From Candidatus Adlerbacteria bacterium RIFOXYC1_FULL_48_26 (GTDB taxonomy: Bacteria > Patescibacteriota > Minisyncoccia > Phycocordibacterales > SBAW01): a DNA stretch of 39,858 nucleotides. Under the pieces are notes generated by a model that was not told where the DNA came from, searched no databases, and was given only the letters and a program-made list of their open reading frames with translations. Shown here in pieces: positions 1 through 9,060 of the stretch. Position 1 is the stretch's first letter. Every line of letters starts with the position of its first letter. Where the stretch lies: the NCBI GenBank assembly GCA_001773575.1, contig MEXB01000002.1, positions 1-39,858 of the forward strand, given 5' to 3'. The position numbers were made by a program, and so were the translations under genes.

Positions 1-34
1 AACCCACCGAAGCGGGATTTCCGTTTGGTGGGTT
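1..34 (-). terminator. Intrinsic terminator at window edge
   Basis: An 8-bp stem (AACCCACC at 1-8 with GGTGGGTT at 27-34) directly follows, and slightly overlaps, the stop codon of the minus-strand gene at 34-327. The T-tract would lie beyond the window, so its strength cannot be judged. Confidence 0.55.
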
Positions 35-327
35 TATTCGAAATAGCGACGTTCCCACACAGTGGGGAAGCGCTTCTTGAAGTCCTCGTTGACCGCCGAC
101 AGCTCTTTGCTGGCAGCCTGGACTCCGCTAAGCCGCCGCGACGCATCGTCGTAGGCAGACTGGGCGGCTTCCACTCGGCCGACAGCCGACTTACAGCTGA
201 TCGCATCAGTGGTGTTGTTGCACCGCTGCCGCATGCTGTCGTACTTCATCTGAGGTACGGGATTCTGAGCCATTGCCTGACCGGCAATGCAGCCAAGAAT
301 GATTGAAAGAACTGCTGTGCGAACCAC
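34..327 (-). CDS. Small secreted orphan protein, 97 aa
   Basis: Not recognised. It begins with GTG at 327, chosen because GAAGGAG lies 6 nt upstream. The first ~20 residues form a typical signal peptide (hydrophobic core, then GQAMAQ), so the product should be exported. The mature part is polar, with two cysteines about nine residues apart (RCNN...SCKS) that could form a disulfide, followed by a helical, charged C-terminal half. It is the second gene of a two-gene minus-strand unit (16 nt after 344-730) and ends in a terminator. Strong SD use and GC-rich codons set it apart from the AT-richer, SD-less genes to its right. Confidence 0.65.
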   Translation of the reverse strand: MVRTAVLSIILGCIAGQAMAQNPVPQMKYDSMRQRCNNTTDAISCKSAVGRVEAAQSAYDDASRRLSGVQAASKELSAVNEDFKKRFPTVWERRYFE

Positions 328-343
328 TCTACTCTCCTTCGGG

Positions 344-730
344 CTAGATCAACTTGGTTCCTGGTACCGTCTTGAGCGATTGTAGGCGACGATCTTCTGG
401 AGCATAGCCCCAACCCAACCACGCATGAGGATCTCCCGGTGCATGGAGGCTGAGATCGTAGACAGCGACAGTCCCTTCTTTGTTGAAGAGGACGTTCGCG
501 TATCCAACGTCGTCTTTGAAACGAAGGTTGGAGACCTCGCCTTCGATAAGTTGGTAGAACACCTTCTTCTCTTCGGGCTCGATCCCCACGAACACCGTGG
601 CCGTTTTCTTGTCGAAATCGATCTGCTTAAAGCGCACGCGCTTTCCCAGATAGACCTCGAGGGCGACGCGAAGCTGCTCCATTTGGGTGCACCATTTCGC
701 GCTCACAACATTGTGCTTTTTACGAGACAT
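344..730 (-). CDS. Orphan cytosolic protein, 128 aa
   Basis: Not recognised. No signal peptide or membrane segment; a basic N-terminus (MSRKKHN) precedes an alternating beta/charged pattern, suggesting a small globular domain. ATG at 730 is preceded by TAGGAGAG 6-8 nt upstream, a clear SD. A promoter lies further up (TTGACA 830-825, 17-nt spacer, TACTGT 807-802, minus strand), giving a leader of about 65 nt. It is the first gene of a unit with the secreted protein at 34-327. The reading frame has a long antisense partner in the opposite frame, but SD, promoter and codon pattern favour the minus strand. Confidence 0.62.
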   Translation of the reverse strand: MSRKKHNVVSAKWCTQMEQLRVALEVYLGKRVRFKQIDFDKKTATVFVGIEPEEKKVFYQLIEGEVSNLRFKDDVGYANVLFNKEGTVAVYDLSLHAPGDPHAWLGWGYAPEDRRLQSLKTVPGTKLI

Positions 731-801
731 CGCGCTCTCCTATTCCAGCAAAGCATTCAGAGGGTTTACCTCCGGGACCGACATTCATCAATTCCAAAAA
801 T

Positions 802-830
802 ACAGTACATATTAATATCAATATTGTCAA
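802..830 (-). promoter_or_regulatory. Sigma70-type promoter of the 730-34 unit
   Basis: On the minus strand TTGACA (830-825) and TACTGT (807-802) are separated by 17 nt. The same TACTGT -10 is used by the orphan gene at 17293. It overlaps back-to-back with the pepA promoter. Confidence 0.7.
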
Positions 831-859
831 TGTATTTAAAGAAATACAATCAAATACTG

Positions 860-871
860 TATAATTTAGCT
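860..871 (+). promoter_or_regulatory. pepA -10 box, leaderless start
   Basis: TATAAT at 860-865 ends 6 nt before the pepA ATG (872). Transcription normally starts about 7 nt after the -10 box, i.e. on the A of the ATG. No SD is present. This predicts a leaderless mRNA. Confidence 0.7.
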
Positions 872-2260
872 ATGAAATTCCAAACGACTCCTGCAAAGGA
901 TGCTATTACTGTTGAACTTATTGAAGGGTCATTGAATCGTTTTGATGGAAAAACTCTCTCTATTGGATATGGGACAGAGAAGCCGCTTAAGCGCCGTAAG
1001 TTTGTTCTATTCACTCGAAAGATAATAAGCGTAGCGAAAGCAAACCGCATCAAATCTATTACTGTTGATTTTGCAGAACTAAAAGCCCTTACACCAAGCG
1101 ATGTAAGCGATTCAGAGGCAGCAGAAATCGCAACCATTTCGTTTGTGATGGCAAACTACGAACACAACACATATAAGCGAGTACCAAAGAATGGATTCTC
1201 AAGCGTTGATACAGTCTCATTCCTGGGCGCATCAAAAGATGCACAGGTTGGCATAAAAGTCGGCACTATCGTCGGAGAAGAGGTGAATGCAGCCCGCGAA
1301 CTTTCTAATACTCCAGGTGGCGATATGACACCTAAACAGTTCTCTGCACTCGCAAAGAAAACAATTGAGGGTGCAAATACAAAAGTTACCGTTCTTGGAC
1401 GAAAGGAAATGGAGAAGCTTGGTATGGGTGGCGTCGTTGGTATTGGCAAAGGCTCTGACAACGAGCCTCAGTTTGTCGCCGTGGAATATTGGGGCGCAGC
1501 TAAATCTCAAAAACCAGTCGTACTCGTCGGTAAGGGCGTAACATTCGATTCAGGCGGATTGAACTTGAAACCAGGCGACCATATGTACGAAATGCACATG
1601 GACATGTCCGGTGGCTCAGCAGTGCTCTACACTGTCGCACTTGCAGCAAAACTAAAATTGAAAGCAAATGTTGTTGGTCTTATCCCAACTGTAGAAAATA
1701 TGCCGGGCCAACACGCTGTTCGCCCAGGCGACATGCTTAAGTCTATGTCTGGCCGCCACATTGAAGTGTTAAACACCGACGCAGAAGGCCGCGTTATCTT
1801 GGCCGACGGCATTACCTACGCAAAGAAATACAATCCCGTAGTTGTTGTAGACGTTGCAACACTTACAGGCGCCGCACTTACCGCACTTGGCACACAAGCA
1901 TCGGCAATTATGTCTACCGACCAGAAGCTTGAAGACACACTTCGCAAACTTGGAGAAGAATCCGGCGACTATGTATGGCCATTCCCAGTCTGGGAAGAGT
2001 ACGAGGACATGACAAAAGGCATCTTCGGCGATGTCCCAAACATCTCAACCGACGGCAATAGCCGTTACGGCGGCGTTATCGCAGGTGGCATGTTCCTCCG
2101 CGAATTTGCGAAGGACCTCGACTGCCCATGGGCCCACATAGACATGGCACCACGTATGACAGCCAACTCTAACGAATTCCTCGCTAAGGGCGCTGTAGGC
2201 GCTCCTGTGCGCCTTCTTTTGGCCCTTATAGAAAACTATGCCGATAACCGTAAAAACTGA
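872..2260 (+). CDS. pepA: Leucyl aminopeptidase (M17 family)
   Basis: A two-metal aminopeptidase that releases N-terminal residues from peptides in the cytoplasm. The M17 signature NTDAEGRV is at about residues 300-307, and the metal/substrate loop VGKGVTFDSGGLNLKP starts near 220. Length 462 aa is normal for the family, whose variable N-terminal domain is followed by the catalytic domain. The open frame extends upstream to 425, but ATG 872 is preferred: it aligns with the family N-terminus and lies 6 nt after a perfect TATAAT. Its 3' end overlaps scpA by 23 nt, so it heads the long plus-strand operon. Confidence 0.95.
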   Translation: MKFQTTPAKDAITVELIEGSLNRFDGKTLSIGYGTEKPLKRRKFVLFTRKIISVAKANRIKSITVDFAELKALTPSDVSDSEAAEIATISFVMANYEHNTYKRVPKNGFSSVDTVSFLGASKDAQVGIKVGTIVGEEVNAARELSNTPGGDMTPKQFSALAKKTIEGANTKVTVLGRKEMEKLGMGGVVGIGKGSDNEPQFVAVEYWGAAKSQKPVVLVGKGVTFDSGGLNLKPGDHMYEMHMDMSGGSAVLYTVALAAKLKLKANVVGLIPTVENMPGQHAVRPGDMLKSMSGRHIEVLNTDAEGRVILADGITYAKKYNPVVVVDVATLTGAALTALGTQASAIMSTDQKLEDTLRKLGEESGDYVWPFPVWEEYEDMTKGIFGDVPNISTDGNSRYGGVIAGGMFLREFAKDLDCPWAHIDMAPRMTANSNEFLAKGAVGAPVRLLLALIENYADNRKN

Positions 2261-2969
2261 TGTATTTGAAGGGCCGCTAGACCTACTCCTTGAGCTTATA
2301 GAGAAGCGCAAGCTTCTTATCAACGATGTATCGCTGGCAACAGTGACCGACGAATATATCGCACGTATCTCAGGCCAAGACATGCCTGTAGGGGAGACTG
2401 CAGAATTTGTTGCACTTGCAGCAACACTACTTCTTATTAAATCCCGTTCGCTTTTGCCAACACTTGAACTTTCGCCAGACGAGTCGAAAGATATTAAAGA
2501 ACTTGAGTATCGCTTGGCCGTATACCAACTTATCAAAGAAGCTGCGCGTGGTGTTAGCGCTTCGCTTGAAGGCGCGCCACTATATGAAGGAAATGCTCCA
2601 GCGGCCGAGCCGATGTTTTTATTCGACACCACTGCCACGCTAGATTCTCTCCGTGCATCTATCCAGAAAGTGATAGAAGAATTTCCTGCACAGATTTCAC
2701 TTCCAAAAGTCGCCGTAAAGAAAATTGTTTCTATTGAGGAGATGATCCAGAAGATGGCAGGCCGAGTGTCCTCTGCCTTTAGTGTTTCTTTTAAAGAATT
2801 CTCCGGGTTAAACAAAAAGCAGGGTGAACATGCAAAACACGAAATAATCGTGAGCTTTTTGGCACTCTTAGAGTTAGTGAAGCAGGGTATAATTAAGGCA
2901 CATCAGGGCGACCACTTCAGCGACATCACGCTTGAGACTGATGCTATTTCTACTCCAACCTATGAATGA
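2238..2969 (+). CDS. scpA: Segregation and condensation protein A
   Basis: The kleisin subunit of the bacterial SMC condensin, bridging SMC heads and binding ScpB during chromosome compaction. The hallmark N-terminal SMC-binding motif FEGPLDLLLELIEKRKLLI is at residues ~9-27, followed by the IDxxxxxTxEY-like stretch (VSLATVTDEYIARI). The C-terminal ~80 residues form the winged-helix part, including the FxALLELVKQGII motif. 243 aa is family-typical. The start lies inside the pepA 3' end and the stop overlaps scpB by 8 nt, indicating translational coupling. Confidence 0.95.
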   Translation: MPITVKTDVFEGPLDLLLELIEKRKLLINDVSLATVTDEYIARISGQDMPVGETAEFVALAATLLLIKSRSLLPTLELSPDESKDIKELEYRLAVYQLIKEAARGVSASLEGAPLYEGNAPAAEPMFLFDTTATLDSLRASIQKVIEEFPAQISLPKVAVKKIVSIEEMIQKMAGRVSSAFSVSFKEFSGLNKKQGEHAKHEIIVSFLALLELVKQGIIKAHQGDHFSDITLETDAISTPTYE

Positions 2970-3507
2970 TCTCCAGAATAAAATTGAAGGGCTGTTGTTT
3001 GCACTTGGACGCCCAGTTTCCTATATCGAGCTGGCAAAGATTTTAGCAACAGATGTTGGCGCTATTGCCGACGCAGTACGCATACTTAGAGACGCTCGCC
3101 AAAACAGCGGCATTGTTCTTGTTGATGATGGGAAGATGCTTGAACTGCGCGCATCACAAGCTGCCGCTGAAGTTATCGAGCAAATTCGCCGAGAAGAATA
3201 CTCTCGCGAAATAGGGAAGGCAGGGTTAGAGACTCTTGCAACAGTGATGTATCGTGGGCCACTCTCTCGAAGCGAAATTGATTTTATCCGCGGCGTAAAT
3301 TCATCGCAGACTCTCCGCACCCTTTTAATGCGTGGTCTTGTCCGCCGCATTCCAAACCCTCGCGATGAACGCTCTTTCCTATACGAAGTAACAACTGAAG
3401 TGCTTGCCCAGCTCGGCCTCCAAGACCTCCGCGACTTGCCCGACTATGCAGATGTGAAAGATAAATTATCCGCCCTCGAAGAGTCCTACCGCAATGCCAA
3501 CGCATAA
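2962..3507 (+). CDS. scpB: Segregation and condensation protein B
   Basis: Partner of ScpA in the SMC complex; 181 aa with two winged-helix domains. Typical features are the N-terminal IEGLLFALGRPVSYIELAKIL and the second-domain segments TLATVMYRGPLSRSEIDFIRG and LLMRGLVRRI. The frame is open from 2932, but ATG 2962 is the natural start: the protein then begins MNDLQNKIEGLLF, as family members do, and overlaps the scpA stop. The 3' end overlaps the next gene by 14 nt. Confidence 0.94.
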   Translation: MNDLQNKIEGLLFALGRPVSYIELAKILATDVGAIADAVRILRDARQNSGIVLVDDGKMLELRASQAAAEVIEQIRREEYSREIGKAGLETLATVMYRGPLSRSEIDFIRGVNSSQTLRTLLMRGLVRRIPNPRDERSFLYEVTTEVLAQLGLQDLRDLPDYADVKDKLSALEESYRNANA

Positions 3508-4435
3508 CACACACTCAATTGCATCAGCTATAGGCGCACTAAGCCTTGTGGCTGTGGCGTTTTTAAGCGGCGTGGGTGCGGTTTCCGTACTCGACACCAT
3601 CAATAGAAATATTTCAAACACCGCCTCTGTTGCACACGCATTTCCTACAACTCTCTCAGTTGACCCAGCCTCACTGACCGCAAAAGCAGCGATAGTATAT
3701 GACCCAACAACGCATCAGGTGTTGTATGAAAAAAACGCATATACATCACTACCGATTGCATCACTTGCCAAGCTCGTAACCGCGACTGCTATTTTGGATC
3801 GTGTTATTGGAAACCCAACCATAACCATCACCAAAGATGATCTTGTGCAGAATGGTGCTGAATCTGATGCAGATTTTGTCCCAGGAAATAGAATAAAACT
3901 GCACGACCTACTTGAGATAGGGCTTATAGCCTCATCAAACAGTGCTATGCAAGCCGCAGCAAGAATGCTCGGAACAAACTACACCGATGTTCTGCAAGCA
4001 ACTGCGTTTGGTCTTGGCATTAAAGACATGGAATTCCATAACGGAACCGGTCTTGATGTAACCACCTCAACAGCGGGTGCGTACGGCTCTGCATACGACA
4101 TAGCTCTTATAGCGGCAAACTTTGCCAAGCAACATCCAGAATATTTTAATCTTACGCAAAAACCTGACGTAACCATCCCAGCTGGTTGGGGCGGTACCAT
4201 TAGCGCACACGCGACCAATCTCCCGCTACAAGACATGCCTGGTCTTATCGGCGCAAAAACGGGATACACTGATCTAGCAGGCGGCAATATCGTAGCGTTG
4301 TTTGACCTTGAAGTTGGACACCCTATTGTTATTGCAGTCCTCGGTTCCACCCAGACCGCTCGTTTTACCGACACTGAATTACTTCTTGCGGCCGCTCGTG
4401 CAACATTAAGCGCATCGAAGAACCACACCCAATGA
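3494..4435 (+). CDS. D-alanyl-D-alanine carboxypeptidase (S11, PBP5-like)
   Basis: A penicillin-binding serine peptidase that trims the terminal D-Ala from peptidoglycan stem peptides outside the membrane. The N-terminal hydrophobic segment (~residues 9-32) is a signal/anchor. All three active-site motifs are visible: SLAK (Ser90-Lys93), SSN near 152-154, and KTG in GAKTGYT near 256. At 313 aa it lacks the long C-terminal PBP5 beta domain and amphipathic anchor, so it is a minimal version. It is coupled to scpB upstream and to mraY downstream (ATGA overlap), within a wall-synthesis operon. Confidence 0.93.
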   Translation: MPTHNTHSIASAIGALSLVAVAFLSGVGAVSVLDTINRNISNTASVAHAFPTTLSVDPASLTAKAAIVYDPTTHQVLYEKNAYTSLPIASLAKLVTATAILDRVIGNPTITITKDDLVQNGAESDADFVPGNRIKLHDLLEIGLIASSNSAMQAAARMLGTNYTDVLQATAFGLGIKDMEFHNGTGLDVTTSTAGAYGSAYDIALIAANFAKQHPEYFNLTQKPDVTIPAGWGGTISAHATNLPLQDMPGLIGAKTGYTDLAGGNIVALFDLEVGHPIVIAVLGSTQTARFTDTELLLAAARATLSASKNHTQ

Positions 4436-5487
4436 TTACCTCAGATATCATCCGCGTTTTTGTTCCCGCAATGATCACCTTTTTGGTGGGCATTGGCATC
4501 ACACCTTTTGTCACTCATTTTCTTTACAAGTGGAAGATGTGGAAACCTAAAGCAGGGAAGATCGCCTTCGATGGAAAACCTGCAGAGGTGTTTAACCAAC
4601 TCCACCAAGCACGCGAAACTGGTACGCCACGTTTCGGCGGAATCATCGTATGGGGAAGTGTGCTTCTATGTGCCACGTTCCTTTCTGTACTCTCATTTGT
4701 AGACCCAGAATCTTTCGGGGGCCTTACATTTATCAGCCGAAGCCAAACATGGCTGCCATTTACCGCACTTGTTGCGGGAGCACTTGTTGGGTTCTTCGAT
4801 GACCTCTTTGAAGTGCGCGGAACGGGAGGCCTCAAACTACGCATCCGTCTTCTTATCGTTGCAATTATTGCCGTCTTCTGCGCGGTCTGGTTCTACCAAA
4901 AACTTGGAGTATCCTCTATTTCATTCCCATTCGTCGGAATACCTCTAGACCTCGGTGCATGGTTTATGCTCTTCTTTGTTCTCACCGCACTCTTTATGTA
5001 CGCCGGCGGTGTAATAGACGGAATAGATGGCTTGGCGGGCGGAATATTCTGCACAATGTTTGCAGCCTATGCAGGCATCGCATTCTTCCAGCACCAGTTC
5101 GACATCGCAGCACTCTCAGCAGCTATCGCAGGCGGATTGCTCGCATTCTTGTGGTTTAACATTCCGCCAGCACGGTTCTATTTGTCCGAAACAGGCACCA
5201 TGGGCCTAACTCTAGCGCTTGTCGTTATAGCGTTCTTAACCGATATGCACGGTGGAGGGAAGGGGATTATGGTACTTCCTATAATCGCACTCCCGCTTGT
5301 TGTTACCGTCGCATCGATTATCTTGCAGCTTGTATGGAAAAAACTATTTAAGAAAAAACTATTACGCATCGCCCCTCTCCATCACCACTTTGAAGCGCTT
5401 GGCTGGCCTGCGTACAAAGTAACCATGCGCTATTGGATCGTAGGCGTAGTGGCCGCACTTATCGGCATGACTATTGCACTGCTGTAA
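4432..5487 (+). CDS. mraY: Phospho-N-acetylmuramoyl-pentapeptide-transferase
   Basis: Transfers phospho-MurNAc-pentapeptide to undecaprenyl phosphate, making lipid I, the first membrane step of peptidoglycan synthesis. About ten hydrophobic segments are visible. Diagnostic motifs: the Asp pair in FFDDLFEVRGTGGLKLR, GVIDGIDGLAGG, and the histidine cluster PLHHHFEALGWP near the C-terminus. 351 aa is normal. The start overlaps the upstream stop (ATGA) and its TAA shares a base with the ftsW ATG (TAATG), so translation should be coupled. Confidence 0.96.
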   Translation: MITSDIIRVFVPAMITFLVGIGITPFVTHFLYKWKMWKPKAGKIAFDGKPAEVFNQLHQARETGTPRFGGIIVWGSVLLCATFLSVLSFVDPESFGGLTFISRSQTWLPFTALVAGALVGFFDDLFEVRGTGGLKLRIRLLIVAIIAVFCAVWFYQKLGVSSISFPFVGIPLDLGAWFMLFFVLTALFMYAGGVIDGIDGLAGGIFCTMFAAYAGIAFFQHQFDIAALSAAIAGGLLAFLWFNIPPARFYLSETGTMGLTLALVVIAFLTDMHGGGKGIMVLPIIALPLVVTVASIILQLVWKKLFKKKLLRIAPLHHHFEALGWPAYKVTMRYWIVGVVAALIGMTIALL

Positions 5488-6602
5488 TGTCTCGAAGGAT
5501 CGATAAACCATTTCTTTTTGCTACCGGCGTACTCGTAATCTCCGGCCTGCTTATTTTTACCTCCGCCGCACTTGGACAACTTGCCCGAGACGGAGCCTCA
5601 TTTACCTCAGTGGCAGTAAGCCAACTTCTTCTTGGGTTCGTGTGTGGCAGCATACTCCTGCTGTTCTTTATGCGCCTCGACTACAAACTCCTCAAGCGCT
5701 ACACGCCCTACATCTTTGCATTTGCCTTCTTCCTTACACTGCTTACGTTTGTGCCTGGCATTGGCCTTTCTCTTAAAGGCGCATCTCGTTGGATTACTAT
5801 TGGAGGCTTCTCATTTCAACCAGAGGAACTACTAAAACTTGCAACAATCTTGTTCCTTGCCGCCATATACTCCACTCGTGCAAAAACTATACAGACACTC
5901 AAAGGAGGCATCTTGCCGATGGTACTTGTTACCGGAAGCGTTGCCGCAGTTCTTATAGCCCAGCCAAACACTGACGGTGTAGTAATTATCGGTATGGCAA
6001 GTGCCGCGATACTCTTTGCCGCAGGCGGACGCATCTCTCATCTTTTAATGCTCGCGGGCGTAGGTCTCCTTGTAGTAATTGCTGCAGCATTTACACATCC
6101 GCACGTAGCCTCACGTATCCAAATATATCTAAACCACGGGGACCCACAGGGCGCCGGCTACCAAGTAGAGCAGTCGCTTATTGCCATTGGTTCTGGAGGT
6201 TTTAGCGGGAGAGGGTTTGGGCAAGGTGTAGAAAAGTTCTCCTACCTTCCAGAACCGATAGGGGACTCTATTTTTGCCGTAGTTGGCGAAGAGTTTGGCT
6301 TTGTCGGTAGCAGCCTACTTGTTATGCTCTTCGCGCTCTTCACCATGTTGGGCCTGCGCATAGCGGCCAGAGCCTCTGACCCTTTTGGTGGACTGCTCGT
6401 CGTTGGGCTTGTTATACTCATTGCGGGGCAATCGTTTTTCAACATTGCCTCATCCTTGGCACTCGTGCCTCTTATAGGCCTTCCGCTTATTTTCGTATCA
6501 CACGGAGGCACAGCGCTGGCTCTGGCACTTGCAGAGGTCGGCATAATACTCAGCGTTTCAAGGCATATGCGTTCACCTGCCTCAGGCAGGCATCAATCCT
6601 AA
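5487..6602 (+). CDS. ftsW: SEDS peptidoglycan glycosyltransferase, FtsW-like
   Basis: A polytopic SEDS-family enzyme that polymerises lipid II at the septum. The conserved extracytoplasmic signature LPEPIGDSIFAVVGEEFGFVG is at about residues 253-273, and around ten membrane spans are visible. 371 aa from ATG 5487; upstream in-frame starts lie inside mraY and are unlikely. FtsW rather than RodA is assigned from its position between mraY and murG. The last residues are encoded over a perfect palindrome (6576-6590), an odd low-complexity tail (SPASGRHQS) that may be a repeat insertion. Confidence 0.9.
   Translation: MSRRIDKPFLFATGVLVISGLLIFTSAALGQLARDGASFTSVAVSQLLLGFVCGSILLLFFMRLDYKLLKRYTPYIFAFAFFLTLLTFVPGIGLSLKGASRWITIGGFSFQPEELLKLATILFLAAIYSTRAKTIQTLKGGILPMVLVTGSVAAVLIAQPNTDGVVIIGMASAAILFAAGGRISHLLMLAGVGLLVVIAAAFTHPHVASRIQIYLNHGDPQGAGYQVEQSLIAIGSGGFSGRGFGQGVEKFSYLPEPIGDSIFAVVGEEFGFVGSSLLVMLFALFTMLGLRIAARASDPFGGLLVVGLVILIAGQSFFNIASSLALVPLIGLPLIFVSHGGTALALALAEVGIILSVSRHMRSPASGRHQS
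6576..6590. repeat. Palindrome CCTGCCTCAGGCAGG inside the ftsW 3' end
   Basis: A 7-bp inverted repeat around one central base, located in the last codons of ftsW. A related CCCCAGGCAGGGG sits after the M23 peptidase gene near 10306. It looks like a small REP-type palindrome. Confidence 0.5.
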
Positions 6603-6605
6603 ACT

Positions 6606-7733
6606 ATGAAAATCCTTTTTACCGGCGGAGTAACCGGAGGTCATTTTTACCCAATCATCGCAGTTGCTGAAGCTCTCCACGACAAAGTGCGCGAGGAGAA
6701 AATTCTCGACCCAAAACTATATTTCGCATCTCCTAACCCCTACGACAAGGAGATGTTGGTCGCAAACGATATCACCTTCGTACCTACCTCAGCAGGAAAG
6801 TTGCGCCGCTATTTTTCGATTCTAAACTTTTTTGATTATTTTAAAACCGCATGGGGCATTACAGAATCAGTTCTACGCACCTTCTTCTTGTATCCTGACG
6901 TTGTGTTTGGAAAGGGTGGCTACGGAAGTTTCCCAACATTGCTTGCCGCACGGCTGTTCCGTATCCCTGTCGTCATACACGAGTCAGACGCAGCACCTGG
7001 CCGCGTAAATATGTGGGCGGGAAAATTCGCAACAAAAATCGCAATCTCATATCCTGAAGCCGCAGAGTATTTTCCTAAAGACAAAGTGGCTTTTACAGGC
7101 AACCCTGTCCGTAAATCTTTAATGCTCCCAGCACGCGAAGGCATGCACGAATTTTTAAAGCTTGAACGCGATGTCCCTGTTATCTACGTCACCGGAGGCT
7201 CGCAAGGCGCCGAGGCAGTAAACGAAGCAATACTCGCGGCACTGCCGGAGCTCGTGGAGAAGTATCAGATCATCCACCAAGCAGGGGATTTAAATATTAA
7301 AGAAGTAACTCAGCGTGCCCGAGTTGCGCTTGTAGACTCAGTCCATAAAGATCGCTACAAACCATACGCATACCTTAACGACCAGGCGTTGCGCATGACG
7401 GCTGGCGTTGCACAACTTGTTATCTCACGCGCAGGTTCTACTATTTTTGAAATTGCGCTCTGGGGTATTCCATCTATCATCATTCCTATTCCAGAACCTA
7501 TTTCTCACGACCAGAAGAAAAACGCATTTGCATATGCGCGCTCAGGCGCAGCAACTGTTATAGAGCAAACCAACCTTACCCCACACCTCCTTGCGTCTGA
7601 GATTACACGCATCCTCAGCAACACCCAGCTACATGCCTCTATGGGTACCGCTGCACGAGGGTTTGCACGCGCAGATTCTGCAGGTTTGGTTGCGGACGCA
7701 TTACTGAATATAGGCCTTTCCCATGAGCGCTAA
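6606..7733 (+). CDS. murG: UDP-GlcNAc:lipid I N-acetylglucosaminyltransferase
   Basis: Adds GlcNAc to lipid I to make lipid II on the inner membrane face. Motifs: the N-terminal glycine loop GGVTGGHFYP (residues 7-16), HESDAAPGRVN, the GGSQGAEAVN phosphate-binding turn, and the donor-binding SRAGSTIFEIALWGIPSIIIP. 375 aa is slightly longer than E. coli MurG (355). Only 3 nt separate it from ftsW, and it overlaps gltX by 11 nt, so it belongs to the same operon. Confidence 0.95.
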   Translation: MKILFTGGVTGGHFYPIIAVAEALHDKVREEKILDPKLYFASPNPYDKEMLVANDITFVPTSAGKLRRYFSILNFFDYFKTAWGITESVLRTFFLYPDVVFGKGGYGSFPTLLAARLFRIPVVIHESDAAPGRVNMWAGKFATKIAISYPEAAEYFPKDKVAFTGNPVRKSLMLPAREGMHEFLKLERDVPVIYVTGGSQGAEAVNEAILAALPELVEKYQIIHQAGDLNIKEVTQRARVALVDSVHKDRYKPYAYLNDQALRMTAGVAQLVISRAGSTIFEIALWGIPSIIIPIPEPISHDQKKNAFAYARSGAATVIEQTNLTPHLLASEITRILSNTQLHASMGTAARGFARADSAGLVADALLNIGLSHER

Positions 7734-9051
7734 TGTCGTAACTCGCATAGCACCAAGCCCTACAGGCGAGATGCATATTGGAACCGTGCGCACAGCATTG
7801 GTTAACTACATATTCGCGAAACAGAACGGCGGGAAATATATCGTTCGCGTAGAAGACACAGACAAGGAGCGCAATAAAACAGAGTGGGTAGATGCTATCT
7901 GGCGTGATTTTGAGTGGTGCGCACTTACACCGGACGCAACATATGTTCAGTCAGAGCACATTGCCCGCCATCGAGAACTTCTTTTGAAGCTTGTTGAGGA
8001 AAACAAAGCATATATTTCAAAAGAGGCTAAAAAAGATGATGCATCACAGACAGTAGAGGTTGTGCGCCTGCGTAACGCAGGAGGAATTGTGACGTTTACC
8101 GACCTTGTTCGCGGGGAAGTGAGTATCGACACCACCGAGCTTGGTGATTTTGTTATTGCGCGTTCAATTGACGACCCTCTCTACCACTTTGCAGTAGTTG
8201 CTGATGACGGAGACGCAGGGGTCACACATGTCATCCGTGGAGACGACCATATCTCAAATACACCTCGCCAGATTTTGATCCTAGAGGCGCTTGGCTTTAC
8301 ACGCCCTGCCTATGCCCACCTTCCGCTTATCTTGGCTCCTGACCGCTCTAAACTCTCAAAGCGCAAACACGGCGCCTCATTGGAAAATTATCGTGCGCAA
8401 GGATTTTTACCTGAGGCAATACTCAACTACCTCGCACTTCTTGGGTGGAACCCTGGCACAGAGAAAGAGATGTTTACTGTTGATGAGCTGGTTAGCGAGT
8501 TCTCACTGGAACGCGTTCACACAGCGGGTGCAGTATTTGATATTGAAAAGATGAAGTGGTTCAACCACGAATACATCAAACTACTTTCTATGGAAGAGTA
8601 TGGGGCCCGACTTACTGCGTTTATTGAATCGCGTGGGGAGAGCGCACCTTCGTATATGCCAGAGATACTTACAGAACTTCGCAACAGAGCGAGGACGTTT
8701 AGCGAAGCGGCTGATTTCCTCCTAGACGGTGAGTTCTCTTTTATGGAAGAAACAATTCCTACTCCTGCCGCAGAACTTCTGTTGAAAGGTGCGAAGGCTG
8801 AGGCATCTGCAGTTAAAGAACATCTACAGACAGTCGCAGATATGTTGGCAAACCATGAAGTGTTCACCGCAGACTCAGTGAAGGACGCAATATTCGCCTA
8901 TGCTACAGAGAAGGGGAGAGCTTCAGTACTATGGCCTATGCGTGTAGCACTCAGCGGAAAAGAAAAATCACCTGACCCCTTCACCCTGGCACAGCTTTTA
9001 GGCAAAGAAAGGACACTTTCGCGCATTGCGGCAGCCCTCGGTGTGTTTTAA
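7723..9051 (+). CDS. gltX: Glutamyl-tRNA synthetase
   Basis: A class I aminoacyl-tRNA synthetase that charges tRNA-Glu. HIGT (the HIGH motif) is at residues ~18-21 in PSPTGEMHIGTVRTAL, and the KMSKS loop reads KLSKRKHG near 210. 442 aa is a little short for a bacterial GluRS (about 470), with the reduction in the C-terminal anticodon-binding half. Whether it also charges tRNA-Gln cannot be told from the window. It overlaps murG, an unusual partner for a wall-synthesis operon. Confidence 0.95.
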   Translation: MSANVVTRIAPSPTGEMHIGTVRTALVNYIFAKQNGGKYIVRVEDTDKERNKTEWVDAIWRDFEWCALTPDATYVQSEHIARHRELLLKLVEENKAYISKEAKKDDASQTVEVVRLRNAGGIVTFTDLVRGEVSIDTTELGDFVIARSIDDPLYHFAVVADDGDAGVTHVIRGDDHISNTPRQILILEALGFTRPAYAHLPLILAPDRSKLSKRKHGASLENYRAQGFLPEAILNYLALLGWNPGTEKEMFTVDELVSEFSLERVHTAGAVFDIEKMKWFNHEYIKLLSMEEYGARLTAFIESRGESAPSYMPEILTELRNRARTFSEAADFLLDGEFSFMEETIPTPAAELLLKGAKAEASAVKEHLQTVADMLANHEVFTADSVKDAIFAYATEKGRASVLWPMRVALSGKEKSPDPFTLAQLLGKERTLSRIAAALGVF

Positions 9052-9060
9052 AGTAGAGGA

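Noticed and set aside
425-871. N-terminal extension of the M17 aminopeptidase (open frame from 425)
   Set aside because: The extra 149 codons run antisense to the SD-led 344-730 gene and across its promoter; ATG 872 fits the family and the TATAAT box.
2045-2815. 256-aa minus-strand open frame
   Set aside because: Lies opposite pepA/scpA, Ser-rich nonsense composition, no start signals; a shadow of the real genes.
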